DNA of 64,000 nucleotides from Papaver somniferum (taxonomy: Eukaryota; Streptophyta; Magnoliopsida; Ranunculales; Papaveraceae): NCBI RefSeq assembly GCF_003573695.1, contig NC_039361.1:87190149-87254148 (forward strand), read 5' to 3'. Positions 1 to 12,859 of the stretch are shown one piece after another (position 1 is the stretch's first letter; every line of letters starts with the position of its first letter). Under the pieces are notes generated by a model. That model did not search any database. It saw only the letters and a program-made list of their open reading frames with translations, and had not been told where the DNA came from. A program made the position numbers and the translations under genes.

Positions 1-860
1 AAAGTCCAATTGAATTCTACAGCCTTGCCGAATATAATCTGTGCGCCCCAGTTGTTGTGCTTCCCTCACCGTGTACATAGCAGGGCATTTCTTGGTGAGG
101 ATGCAATTTCAACACAAAAAATTTGTGTTGAGGTAAAAAATGTCTTGCTCACCATGGCACCAAGAAAGAGTTTCTTTCCAACAACTCTTAAATCTTGTAG
201 TGTTGAGAAACACCCAAGGAACTGTTTTTATAAGTCTATCAAATAACTTCAAGAGAACCCAAAAAGATTTGTGTTTCTGATTTCTTGTTTTCCAACTTAT
301 AAAAAGCAGTTTCCGCAGATAGTTTTTAGTACTGCGAAGGGAAACTCTTTTGATAAAAAGAGACGTCCTAGAGTCTTCATAAAAGAACACAATACTACTA
401 TCTAGATATGAAGTATCAGGAATTGAGCAACAAATCACTTCATGCTTTGAGGTGATACACTCAGATGATTGATATTTAAACTCCTCTTGTAATTCGTTTG
501 GTTTATCACAACTAATTGGATTACGCAAAGGAGGATCATTGTTCTCACTGATTAGTAAATCAATATCAACCTCAACATGAATATTATTCATCATAATTTG
601 ATTTAGCCAAGAGATTCTTGCTCTTTCTGTAGGTATAACTCAACATCAAGAGATAAGCTCTCAAGCTTCTTTTAAAGCCCTGAAAATACTTCAAGGGATT
701 TAAAACCAGGTGGAGGTTTAGATAAAATTTCTTCTACAAATTTTATCAAATCAGTAATGGAAGAGAATTATGAAATCCTGGATCTGGTGTCCATAGAGTC
801 AGATCGCTACAAACACAGACTTGTAAGGTCTTGACCGTGTTTTCCGGCTCTGATACCAAT
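1..860 (-). mobile_element. Internal-region remnant of a minus-strand Ty1/copia element
   Basis: This stretch lies just inside a copia LTR that begins at 861. The last 100 bases match the gag-start/primer-site junction seen three more times near 5911, 7775 and 9641, with the same run through the primer site into TGAAAAAG. It is therefore the 5' internal end of an element that continues leftward out of the window. A minus-strand open frame at 109-594 (about 161 codons) shows no domain I recognise. I see no intact gag here, unlike the copies at 4654-9641, so this end is either diverged or rearranged. Confidence 0.6.
847..858 (-). other. Primer binding site, initiator-methionine tRNA type
   Basis: On the minus strand the bases read TGGTATCAGAGC, the standard plant copia primer site complementary to the 3' end of initiator Met tRNA. 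It lies two bases inside the LTR edge at 861, which fixes both the LTR boundary and the minus orientation. Confidence 0.8.
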
Positions 861-3800
861 TGAAAAAGAGGGGTTCTAACAACACCACCCAATATTTCGC
901 TTAGCAATCTGTATGGACTAACTCCAAAATACTTTCTAGAGAATCAACTAGTCAGTCAGACTCAATATAGGTAAAAGTATCTCAACGAGTTAATATCTCT
1001 GTCTTATTTTGATTTAATCAAGCTAATAGAAATCAGCGATTCTTTAATCAAACACAAGGAATAACTTGGATGGTACCAAATACCAAAAGGATCAATCAAT
1101 GACAATCAACAACCAAAGGTAGGATTACTCTAATTGATGATATAAGGCACAACCTGTATTATTTCAATTATAAAGATAAAACAATATAATGCGGAAATTG
1201 AAATAACACAGACACCAGAAATTTTGTTAACGAGAAAACCGCAAATGCAGAAAAACCCCGGGACCTAGTCCAGATTCAACACACACTGTATTAAGCCGCT
1301 ACAGACACTAGCCTACTCCAAGCTAACTTCGTACTGGACTGTAGTTAAACCCCAATAAATCTCCCACTAATCCAAGGTACAGTTATGCTCCTACGCCTAT
1401 GATCCCAGCAGGATACTGCGCACTTGATTCCCTTAGCTGATCTCACCCACAACTAAGAGTTGCTACGACCCAAAATCGCAGGCTTTGACAATAAACAAAT
1501 CTGTCTCACACAGACAATTCTATAAAAGGATCAACCTGTCTCCCACAGATAAACCCTAAAGGTTTTGTTCCATCTTTTGATAATAATCAAGGTGAACAGG
1601 AACCAATTGATAATCCGGTCTTACATTCCCTAAGAACAGCCTAGAGTTATCAATCACCTCACAATAATCTTAATCGTATGGTAGAGAAACAAGATGTTGC
1701 AGAATCACAAACAATGAGACGAAGATGTTTGTGATTACTTTTTATATCTTGCCTATCAGAGATATCAATCTCAATCCAATCAATATGATTGTACTCGTAC
1801 GATAGAAGATGCAAGATCAGATCACACAACTACGATAAAAGTAGTATCGGTCTAGCTTCACAATCCCAATGAATCCTTTAAGTCGTTAACCTGGTGAAAA
1901 AGCGGGGCTCTAACAACACCACCCAATATTTCGCTTAGCAATCTGTATGGATTAACTACGAATTAGTTTCTAGAGAATCAACTAGACAGTCAGACTATAT
2001 CTATGTAAAAGTATCTCAAGGAGTTAATATCTCTCTCTTGTTTTGATTTACTCGAGCTAATAGAAATCATCGAGTCTTTAATCAAACACAAGGAATAACT
2101 TGGATGGTACCAAAAACCAATATCCAAGGATCAATCAATTTAAATCAACAACCAAAGGTTGCATATTCTAACTGATGGTCTTTAACGCACAACCTGTATT
2201 ATTTAAATTATAAAGATAAAAGATATAATGCGGAAATAGAAATAACACAGACACCAGAATTTTGTTAACGAGGAAACCGCAAATGCAGAGAAACCTTGGG
2301 ACCTACTCCAGATTCAACACACACTATATTAAGACGTTGCAGACTCTAGCCTACTCCAAGCTAACTTCAGACTGGACTGTAGTTGAAGCCAAATCAATCT
2401 CCCACTGATCCAAGGTACAATTATGCTCCTACGCCTTTGATACCAGCAGGATACTGCGCACTTGATTCTCTTAGTTGATCTCACCCACAACTAAGAGTTG
2501 CTACGACCCAAAATCGCAGGCTTTGACAATAAACAAATCTGTCTCCCACAGACAAGTATATCAAAGGATCAATCTGTCTCCCACAGATAAACCCTAAAGG
2601 TTTTGTTCCGTCTTTTGATAATAATCAAGGTGAACAGGAACCAATTGATAATCCAGTCTTATATTCCCGAATAACAACCTAGAGTTATCAATTACCTCAC
2701 AATAATCTTAATTGTATGGTACCAAAACAAGATGTTGCGGAATCACAAACAATGAGACGAAGATGTTTGTGATTACTTTTTATATCTTTCCTATGAGAGA
2801 TATCAATCTCAAGCCAATCAATCTGATTGTACTCGTACGATAGATGATGCAAGATCATATCACACAACTACGATAAAAGTAGTATCGGTCTGGGTTCACA
2901 ATCCCAATGAAGTCTTTAAGTCGTTAACCTGGTGAAAAAGCGTGGGTCTAACAACACCACCAAATATTTCGCTTAGAAATCTGTATGGACTAACTCCGAA
3001 TTACTTTCCAGATAATCAACTAGACAGTCGGACTCAATCTAGGTAAAATTATCTCAAGTACTTAATATCTCTCTCTTGTTTTGATTTACTCGAGTTAATA
3101 GAAATTATCGAGTCTTTAATCAAACACAAGAAATAACTTGGATGGTACCAAAGATCAATATCCAAGGATCAATCAATTTAAATCAACAATCAAAGGTTGG
3201 ATATTCTAATTGATGATCTTCAATGCACAACCTATATTATTTCAATTATAAAGATAAACAATATAATGCGGAAATATAAATAACACAGACACCAGAATTT
3301 TGTTAACGAGGAAACCGCAAATGCAGAAAAACCCCGGGACCTAGTCCAGATTGAACGCACACTGTATAAAGCCGCTACAGACTCTAGCCTAATCCAAGAT
3401 AACTTCGGAATGGACTGTAGTTGAACCCCAATAAATCTCCCACTGATCCAAGGTACAGTTATGCTCCTACGCCTATGATCCCAGCAGGATACTGCGCATT
3501 TGATTCCCTTAGCTGATCTCACCCACAACTAAGAGTTGCTACGATCCAAAATCGCAGACTTTGACAATAAATAAATCTGTCTCCCATAGACAAGTCTATC
3601 AAAGGATCAATATGTCTCCCACAGATAAACCCTAAAGGTTTTGTTCCGTATTTTGATAATAATCAAGGTGAACAGGAACCAATCGATAATCCGGTCTTAT
3701 ATTCCCGAAGAACAGCCTAGAGGTATCAATAACCTCACAACAATCTTAATCATATGGTAGCGAAACAAGATGTTGCGGAATCACAAACAATGAGACGAAG

Positions 3801-4283
3801 ATGTTTGTGACTACTTTTTATATCTTGCCTATCGGAGATATCAATCTCAAGCTAATTAATCTAATTGTACTCGGTCGATAGAAGATGCAAGATCAGATCA
3901 CACAACTACGATAAAAGTAGTATCGGTCTGGCTTCACAATACCAATGAAGTCTTTAAGTCGTTAACCTGGTTTTAGAAGAAGAAAACCAAAGGTTAAAGG
4001 AGAATCGACTCTAGCACGCAAACTAATATCACACCTAAGGTGTGGGGATTAGTTTTGCACAATACTAGATGTCTCCTTTATATAGTCTTTCAAATCAGAG
4101 TTTGCAATCAATGTTAGCTTAGTAATAAAGCATTCAATATTCACCGTTAGATGAAAACCTGATTTAGATTCAAGCTAATATTTCTCAATCGTTAGATCGA
4201 AAACTTAGCTTGTTACACACACTTGACAATGCACGCTTCTAGGTTTGTTAACCGTACCCAAACGTATGCACTTGTTGGTTCAA
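861..4283 (-). repeat. Copia LTR (truncated) with three tandem 1.03-kb copies of its 3' part
   Basis: The LTR edge TGAAAAAG next to the primer site recurs at 861, 1895 and 2933. The three units (861-1894, 1895-2932, 2933-3970) are near-identical and each ends with GTTAACCTGG. The third continues into unique LTR sequence (3971-4283) that matches 11749-12061 of the LTR on the right. After 4283 the match stops, so about 1.1 kb of the 5' part of this LTR, including the expected TGTTAGAGCA end, is missing. No coding sequence is credible here. Confidence 0.8.
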
Positions 4284-4653
4284 AGAGCCAAGAACCGTAC
4301 ATGAACAAAAACCGGTACAAGAGGAGAATAAACAAAAACCGAATCCTAGAGATTTAACAGATACATTCCAACACAACCTTCTCGAAAATCATGATTCATG
4401 CCTAAGAGGGATAGACGAAAGAATCATGAACATCAAGATTACAGATCATAATCATTCCAATCCAATGTTGGACTGGGATATATCTCATGAAGGGGGGAAT
4501 TATTTGTTAATCCATGTTTTGCTTATTCTCTAGGAAAGAAGAGTTATGCGCATCATTCTTTTCTCTTTTAATCACAGTTTTGAAGAATTTGATTGTTGAT
4601 TTGCGCAAATCCTGCATCGTTCTAGAAATTACTTTTTGAGGTAAAAAGGATTT

Positions 4654-5911
4654 CATAGGCGATTTCTTCTTTTTCTTCTGTATACAGCGTTAGCAGATCA
4701 GGACTGCTTTTGATCATTCGTGCTAAGATGATACTGATTTTTACACAAGGAAACCGAGAGTTTTGGTAGAATCTTGTGTTTTTCTGTATCACCCTTAATG
4801 TCAAGATGACTGGAGAGTGATATATAATCGGGTGACATTTGCTGACACCGCTTATGGGACACAGTCAGAGTTGTTCGACATGTCGTATAAGAATCACGAT
4901 TGTGATTTTCAGCAAAGATATTAAGAGAACAATCACAGATTTCATCCTCAAGACAATAATCAAGAGTACTCATCCATGCTTTAGTTATCTTATTCACCTT
5001 AGTATCTGGACCTTTGGAAGTATGAACACTCTTACAACACACGAGACCATTTTGCTAGTACAGTTTTTCTGAACTCTCGTATCCTCCTTTTTGATTGATC
5101 GAACTTCTTTTTGAGACTTTATTTTACTTTGTCTAAGAATTTTCTTAAGATGTTGTATAAACCGAGATAGCGTAGAAACAAAGCAATTCCCATTTTTCTT
5201 ATCAATCACTTTAGGACAACGAGATTTTTTATCAGGAGTAGTAACATGACTACTAGACGAGTGATGTTTATCTCTTGATTTTAATTCGCGATCAAAAATT
5301 TTGAGCTTTCCGACAAGCGTATTTCGCGAAAGAGTATCAAGGTTATTTCCCTCAACGATGGCATGTTATTTAGATTCCTATTTAGATGGCAGTGATCTGA
5401 GAATCTTCATCACAATTTCCCTTTCAGGAATAGTCTTACCCAATGCACATGATGCATTAAAATTTTCAGACATTTTGTGATAAAATTCATCAAATAACTC
5501 TTCTTCTGCCATATGAAGGTTTTCCCATTCGGAGTTAAGGTTTTGAAGCCTAGCTTCCTTTTCGCTGGTGTTACCTTCAAATACAGTTTCTTAAATATCC
5601 AAAGCATCTTTAGACGCGGAGCATGAAGCCACATGGTGTCGAAGATCTGGGGTGATGGCATGCATGATGGCATTCAATCCGATGGAGTTTTGCTTTGCAG
5701 TAAGCGACTCAGCAGCAGTATATGTACGGATGTTCTTAGGCATGGTAGCATTTTCAACTATAACGAAAAGAACCTCATAGCCATTAACAACATAACCCTA
5801 TGACTGGAAATCACGCGATTGAATAAAAGTACGCATAACAATTTTACACCTTAGGTAGTTCGATCCATCGAAGACTGGTGGCACGTTTACTGAGATAGCA
5901 AAACTGTCCAT
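4654..5911 (-). pseudogene. gag: Copia gag, tandem copy 1 (broken)
   Basis: Frame remnants match the two better copies at 6517-7775 and 8381-9641. The gag start (ATG at 5909-5911) is recognisable. This copy has an extra stop near 5800, where a conserved Trp codon reads TAG. It also shares with copy 2 the stop and frame damage near 5590. The C-terminal half survives as overlapping short frames (4698-5042, 4994-5209). It is the most degraded of the three and cannot give a full capsid protein. Confidence 0.75.
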
Positions 5912-6516
5912 AGAGTCAGATCGCTACAAACACAAACTTGTAAAGTCTTGAACGTGTTGCCCGCTCTGATACAAATTGAAAAAGCGGGGGTCTAACAACA
6001 CCACCCAATATTTAACTTAGAAATCTGTATGGACGAACTCCGAATTACTTTCTAGAGAATCAATTAGACAGTCAGACTCAATCTAGGTTTTGATTTACTC
6101 GAGATAATAAAAATCAAAGAGTATGTAATCAAACACAAGGAATAACTTGGATGGTACCAAAGACCAATATACAAGGATCAATCAATTTAAATAAACAACC
6201 AAAGGTTGGATATTCTAATTGATGATCTCCAATGCACAACCCTCTCGGAAATCATGATTCTTGCCTAAAAGGGATAGACGAAAGAATCATGAACAACAAG
6301 ATTACAGATCATAATCATTCCAATCCAATGTTGGACTGGGATATATCTCATGAAGGGGGGAATTATTTTTTAATCCACGTTTTTGCTTATTCTCTAGGAA
6401 AGAAGAGTCATGTGCATCATTCTTTTCCCTTTTAATCACAGTTTTGAAGAATTTGATTGTTGATTTGCACAAATCCTGCATCGTTCTTGAAATTACTTTT
6501 TGAGGTAAAAAGGATT

Positions 6517-7775
6517 TCATAGGCGATTTCTTCTTTTTCTTATGTATACATCGTTTGCAGAGCAGGACTGCTTTTGACCATTCGTGCTAAGATGATCCTG
6601 ATTTTTACACAAGGAAACCGAGAGTTTTGGTAGAATCTTGTGTTTTTCTGTATCACCCTTAATGTCAAGATGACTAGAGAGTGATACATAATCGGGTGAC
6701 ATTTGCTGACACCGCTTATGAGACACAGTCGGAGTTATTCGACATGTCGTATAAGAATCACGATTGTGATTTTCAGCAAAGAGATTAAGAGAACAATCAC
6801 AGATTTCATCCTCAAGAAAATAATCAAGAGTACTCATCCATGCTTTAGTTATCTTATTCACCTTAGTATCTGGACCTTTGGAAGTATGGACACTCTTACA
6901 GCACACGAGACCATTTTGCTAGTACAGTTTTTCTGAACTCTCGTATCCTCCTTTTTGATTGATCGAACTTATTTTTGAGACTTTCTTTTACTTTGTCTAA
7001 GAATTTTCTTAAGATGTTGTATAAACCGAGATAGCGTAGAAACAAAGCAATCCTCATTTTTCTTATCAATCACTTTAGGACAACGAGATTTTTTATCAGT
7101 AGTAGTAACATGACTACTAGACGAGTGATGTTTATCTCTTGATTTTAATTTGCGACCAAAATTTTTGATCTTTCCGACAAGCGTATTTCGCGAAAGAGTA
7201 TCAAGGTTATTTCCCTCAACGATGGCATGTTATTTAGATTCGTATTTAGATGGCAGTGATCTGAGAATCTTCATCACAATTTCCCTTTCAGGAATAGTCT
7301 TACCCAATGCACATGATGCATTAACAGTTTCAGACATTTTGTGATAAAATTCATCAAATAACTCTTCTTCTGCCATATGAAGGTTTTCCCATTCGGAGTT
7401 AAGGTTTTGAAGCCTAGCTTCCTTTTCGCTGGTGTTACCTTCAAATACAGTTTCTTAAATATCCAAAGCATCTTTAGACGTGGAGCATGAAGCCACATGG
7501 TGTCGAAGATCTGGGGTGATGGCATGCATGATGGCATTCAATCCGTCGGAGTTTTGCTTTGCAGCAAGCGACTCAGCAGCAGTATATGTACCGATGTTCT
7601 TAGGCATGGTAGAATTTTCAACTATAACGAAAAGAACTTCATAGCCATTAACAACATAACCCCATGACTGGAAATCACGCGATTGAAGAAAAGTACGCAT
7701 AACAATTTTACACCTTAGGTAGTTTGATCCATCGAAGACTGGTGGCACGTTTACTGAGATAGCAAAACTGTCCAT
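6517..7775 (-). pseudogene. gag: Copia gag, tandem copy 2 (broken)
   Basis: Starts at the ATG at 7773-7775 with the copia gag N-terminal signature (NVPPVFDGSNYLRCKIVMRT), typical of the DUF4219/UBN2 group. The frame is open to about residue 105, through the conserved LRHHVASCSTSKDALDI, then meets a TAA. A further open frame (7274-7537) covers the same region in another phase. The C-terminal basic part is open at 6517-6906. Gag would form the virus-like particle of the element; this copy cannot. Confidence 0.8.
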
Positions 7776-8380
7776 AGAGTCAGATCGCTACAAACACAAA
7801 CTTGTAAAGTCTTGAACGTGTTGCCCGCTCTGATACAAATTGAAAAAGCGGGGGTCTAACAACACCACCCAATATTTAACTTAGCAATCTGTATGGACTA
7901 ACTCCGAATTACTTTCTAGAGAATCAATTAGACAGTCAGACTCAATCTAGGTTTTGATTTACTCGAGATAATAAAAATCAAAGAGTATGTAATCAAACAC
8001 AAGGAATAACTTGGATGGTACCAAAGACCAATATCCAAGGATCAATCAATTTAAATAAACAACCAAAGGTTGGATATTCTAATTGATGATCTCCAATGCA
8101 CAACCCTCTCGAAAATCATGATTCTTGCCTAAAAGGGATAGACGAAAGAATCATGAACAACAAGATTACAGATCATAATCATTCCAATCCAATGTTGGAC
8201 TGGGATATATCTCATGAAGGGGGGAATTATTTGTTAATCCACGTTTTTGCTTATTCTCTAGGAAAGAAGAGTCATGTGCATCATTCTTTTCCCTTTTAAT
8301 CACAGTTTTGAAGAATTTGATTGTTGATTTGCACAAATCCTGCATCGTTCTTGAAATTACTTTTTGAGGTAAAAAGGATT

Positions 8381-9641
8381 TCATAGCCGATTTCTTCTTT
8401 TTCTTCTGTATACAGCGTTTGCAGAGCAGGACTGCTTTTGACCATTCGTGCTAAGATGATCCTGATTTTTACACAAGGAAACCGAGAGTTTTGGTAGAAT
8501 CTTATGTTTTTCTGTATCACCCTTAATGTCAAGATGACTGGAGAGTGATACATAATAGGGTGACATTTGCTGACACCGCTTATGAGACACAGTCGGAGTT
8601 GTTCGACATGTCGTATAAGAATCACGATTGTGATTTTCAGCAAAGAGATTAAGAGAACAATCACAGATTTCATCCTCAAGAAAATAATCAAGAGTACTCA
8701 TCCATGCTTTAGTTATCATATTCACCTTAGCATCTGGACCTTTGGAAGTATGAACACTCTTACAGCACACGAGACTAGTTTTGATAGTACAGTTTTTCTG
8801 AACTCTCGTATCCTTCTTTTTGATTGATCGAACTTCTTTTTGAGACTTTCTTTTACTTTGTCTAAGAATTTTCTTAAGATGTTGTATAAACCGAGATAGC
8901 GTAGAAACAAAGCAATTCCCATTTTTCTTATCAATCACTTTAGGACAACGAGATTTTCCATCAAGAGTAGTAATATGACTACTAGAAGAGTGATGTTTAT
9001 CTCTTGATTTTAATTCGTGATCAAAAATTTTGAGCTTTCCGACAAGCGTATTTCTCGAAAGAGTATCAAGGTTATTTCCCTCAAAGATGGCATGTTATTT
9101 AGATTCATATTTAGATGGCAGTGATCTGAGAATCTTCATCACAATTTCCCTTTCAGGAATAGTCTTACCCAATGCACGGGATGCATTAACAATTTCAGAG
9201 ATTTTGTGATAAAATTCATCAAATAACTCTTCTTCTGCCATATGAAGGTTTTCCCATTCAGAGTTAAGGTTTTTAATCCTAGCTTCCTTTTCGCTGGTGT
9301 TACCTTCAAATACAGCTTCTAAAATATCCCAAGCATCTTTAGACGTGGAGCATGAAGCCACATAGTGTCGAAGATCTGGGGGTGATGGCATGCATGATGG
9401 CATTCAAACCGTCGGAGTTTTGCTTTGCAGCAAGCGACTCAGCAGCAGTATATGTACCGATGTTCTTAGGCATGGTAGCATTTTCAACTATAATGAAAAG
9501 AACCTCATAGCCAATAAAAACATAACCCCATGACTGGAAATCACGCGATTGAAGAAAAGTACGCATAGCAATTTTACACCATAGGTAGTTTGAGCCATCG
9601 AAGACTGGTGGCACGTTTACTAAGATAGCAAAACTGTCCAT
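8381..9641 (-). pseudogene. gag: Copia gag, tandem copy 3 (best preserved)
   Basis: ATG at 9639-9641. The N-terminal third is open (NVPPVFDGSNYLWCKIAMRT and on). A run of five G near 9377, where copies 1 and 2 have four, shifts the frame. The UBN2 domain then continues in the new phase from 9403 (SCSTSKDAWDILEAVFEG, then a stretch ending ALGKTIPEREIVMKILRSLP). A TAA at 9095-9097 breaks it, but the same phase reopens and runs to 8381, a Lys/Arg- and Cys-rich tail. Complete length would be about 420 residues, normal for copia gag. One frameshift and one stop separate it from an intact gene. No pol follows; the unit repeats instead. Confidence 0.85.
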
Positions 9642-9693
9642 AGAATCAGATCGATACAAACACAAACTTGTAAGGTCTTGAACGTGTTTCCCC

Positions 9694-9705
9694 GCTCTGA
9701 TACCA
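9694..9705 (-). other. Primer binding site, initiator-methionine tRNA type
   Basis: Intact TGGTATCAGAGC on the minus strand, two bases inside the LTR edge at 9708. It is the undamaged counterpart of the altered sites near 5965 and 7830. Confidence 0.85.
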
Positions 9706-12367
9706 ATTGAAAAAGCGGGGGTCTAACAACACCACCCAATATTTCGCTTAGCAATCTGTATGGACTAACTCCGAATTACTTTCTAGAGAATTAACTAGAC
9801 AGTCAGACTCAATCTAGGTTTTGATTTACTCGAGCTAATAGAAATCAAAGAGTATGTAATCAAACACAAGGAATAACTTGGATGGTACCAAAGACCAATA
9901 TCCAAGGATCAATCAATTTAAATAAACAACCAAAGGTTCGATATTCTAATTGATGATCTTCAATGTACAACCTGTATTATTTCAATTATAAAATAAAACA
10001 ATATAATACGGAAATTGAAATAACACAGACACCAAAAATTTGTTAACGAGGAAACCGCAGCTGCAGAAAAACCCCGGGACCTAGTCCAGATTGAACACAC
10101 ACTGTATTAAGCCGCTACAAACACTAGCCTACTCCAAGCTAACTTCGGACTGGACTGTAGTTTAACCATAATCAATTTCCCACTGATCCAAGGTACAGTT
10201 ATGCTCCTACGCCTCTGATCCCAGAAGGATACTGCGTACTTGATTCCCTTAGCTGATCTCACCCAAAACTAAGAGTTGCTACGACCTAAAATCGCTGGCT
10301 TTGACAATAAACAAATCTGTCTCACACAGACAAGTCTATCAAAGGATCAATCAGTCTCCCACAGATAAACCCTAAAGGTTTTGTTCCGTCTTTTGATAAT
10401 AATCAAGGTGAACAGGAACCAATTGATAATCCGGTCTTATATTCCCGAAGAACAGCCTAGAGTTATCAATCACCTCACAATAATCTTAATCTTATGGTAG
10501 CAAAACAAGATGTTTCGGAATCACAATCAATGAGACGAAGATGTTTGTGATTACTTTTTATATCTTGCCTATGAGAGATATCAATCTCAAGCCAATCAAT
10601 CTGATTGTACTCGTACGATAGAAGATGCAAGATCAGATCACACAACTACGATAAAACTAGTATCGGTCTGGATTCACAATCCCAATGAAGTCTTTAATTC
10701 GTCAACCTGTTGAAAAAGCGGGGGTCTAACAACACCACCCAATATTTCGTTTAGCAATCTGTATGGACTAACTCCGAATTACTTTCCAGATAATCAACTA
10801 GACAGTCAGACTCAATCTAGGTAAAAGTATATCAAGTACTTAATATCTCTCTCTTGTTTTGATTTACTCGAGCTAATAGAAATCATCGAGTCTTTAATCA
10901 AACACAAGGAATAACTTGGATGGTACCAAAGATCAATATCCAAGGATCAATCAATTTAAATCAACAATCAAAGGTTGGATATTCTAATTGATGATCTTCA
11001 ATGCACAACCTGTATTATTTCAATTATAAAGATAAACAATATAATGCGGAAATAAGAATAACACAGACATCAGAATTTTGTTAACGAGGAAACCGCAAAT
11101 GCAGAAAAACCCCGGGACCTAGTCCAGATTGAACGCACACTGTATTAAGCCGCTATAGACTCTAGCCTACTCCAAGCTAACTTCGGAATGGACTGTAGTT
11201 GAACCCCAATAAATATCCCACTGATCCAAGGTACAATTATTCTCCTACGCCTATGATCCCAGCAGGATACTGCGCATTTGATTCCTTTAGCTGATCTCAC
11301 CCACAACTAAGAGTTGCTACGATCCAAAATCGCAGGCTTTGACAATAAACAAATCTGTCTCCCACAGACAAGTCTATCAAAGGATCAATATGTCTCCCAC
11401 AGATAAACCCTAAAGGTTTTCTTCCGTATTTTGATAATAATCAAGGTGAACAGGAACCAATCGATAATCCGGTCTTATATTCCCGAAGAACATCCTAGAG
11501 TTATCAATAACCTCACAACAATCTTAATCATATGGTAGCGAAACAAGATGTTGCGGAATCACAAACAATGAAACGAAGATGTTTGTGACTACTTTTTATA
11601 TCTTGCCTATCGCAGATATTAATCTCAAGCTAATCAATCTGATTGTACTCGGATGATAGAAGATACAAGATCAGATCACCCAACTACGATAAAATTAGTA
11701 TCGGTCTGGCTTCACAATCCCAATGAAGTATTTAAGTCGTTATCCTGGTTTTAGAAGAAGAAAACCAAAGGTTAAAGGAGAATCGACTCTAGCACGCAAA
11801 CTAATATCACACGTAAGGTGTGGGGATTAGTTTTTCTCAATACTAGATGTCTCCTTTATATAGTCTTTCAAATCAGGGTTTGTGTTCAATGTTAGCTTAG
11901 TAACAAAGCATTCAATATTCACCGTTAGATGAAAACCTGATTTAGATTCAAGCTAATATTTCTCAATCGTTAGATCGAAAACTTAGCTTGTTACACACAC
12001 TTGACAATGCACGCTTCTAGGTTTGTTAACTGTACCCAAACGTATGCACTTGTTGGTTCAACAATAGTTAACCAAAAGGTTAGCCATATGAGCATTTCCT
12101 ATCAACCATGTTTTTCTTCACCATAACTAGTTCAAATGACTTCAAATGAACTAGTTAGAGAGTTGTTCAATTGCAAGGAAATCTCATGTACTACACAAGA
12201 CACAACTGAAACAAAGATGATTTGATTCACTTGAATCGGTTCATGAACTTTTATAGCCACGGTTTACAAAATGCATTCCTTACTCTTTTTAAATTTTAAG
12301 TTTAGAAATCATCTTCAGGTATATAACCTTCTCATGTTCGCAGATTAGGTTACCGGGCAGAGTTTAC

Positions 12368-12500
12368 AAAATCCAGCAGAAATTCTCGGGTATGAGAACT
12401 TCGCCGGTTCGCGGACTGAGTTCGCGGACTTATCTTCACGCAAGTAGTTTGTCAAATCCAGCAGAAATTATCGGGTTTGAGAACTTTGGCAGTTCGTGGA
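12368..12500 (-). repeat. Two direct repeats, 86-base period, in the copia LTR U3
   Basis: The word AAATCCAGCAGAAATT followed by TCGGGT-TGAGAACTT occurs at 12368 and 12454. It lies upstream of the R region relative to the minus-strand promoter, a usual place for LTR enhancer repeats. The function is inferred. Confidence 0.55.
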
Positions 12501-12847
12501 CTTGGATCACGCCATTCTTCTGGTTCTCTTGATCAACAAAGTTCGCAAACTTTGGTTCAAGGAATAAGACTTATACATAAATGTGTTTCCACAACAATGC
12601 TTATGTCCACCATTGGTTATGTAATCTAAACTCTTATTTCAATCATTGAAACATTCTTAGAGGACGTTATATAGTTGTTACACTATTTCTCGTCAAAGCA
12701 ATTTTCAAAGTGATTGAAACATATCATGACTTTCGTCACTAGGTAAATATAAACTTGATTGAAGCGAAAAGCTTGCCAACACATATTTCGAGATATAGAT
12801 AGGCGAGGTATACTCGGCTCGAAATACCAAATGTGTATAATCCAAGT

Positions 12848-12859
12848 CTATATATATAG
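12848..12859 (-). promoter_or_regulatory. TATA-like element of the copia LTR
   Basis: The palindromic run CTATATATATAG lies about 295 bases from the minus-strand LTR start at 13153. It is the best TATA candidate in this LTR; no transcript start can be read from the sequence. Confidence 0.45.

Larger units (their letters stand above)
4373..9972 (-). repeat. Three tandem copies of a 1.86-kb gag + primer site + partial LTR unit
   Basis: Units run 4373-6235, 6236-8099 and 8100-9972. Each holds, on the minus strand, about 255 bases of LTR end, the Met-tRNA primer site and a copia gag. The joints share the word ACAACC (6236-6241, 8100-8105). It is present both in the LTR (9967-9972, where the LTR reads on normally) and in the internal sequence at 4373-4378. 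That points to duplication by recombination or slippage at short homology. Copies 1 and 2 share derived gag breaks and a damaged primer site (TACAA for TACCA), so they are closer to each other than to copy 3. The 89 bases at 4284-4372 are internal sequence of unknown role. Confidence 0.85.

Noticed and set aside
3232..3528. 98-codon minus-strand frame in the copia LTR
   Set aside because: Within the LTR tandem unit; equivalent places in the other four units are not open.
861..4283. Satellite DNA array (1.03-kb period)
   Set aside because: Only three units, each starting at the LTR edge and followed by unique LTR sequence; better described as LTR-internal duplication.
4839..5072. Plus-strand frame repeated at 6703 and 8567
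   Set aside because: Shadow of the minus-strand gag in the three tandem units; gag motifs on the other strand explain it.
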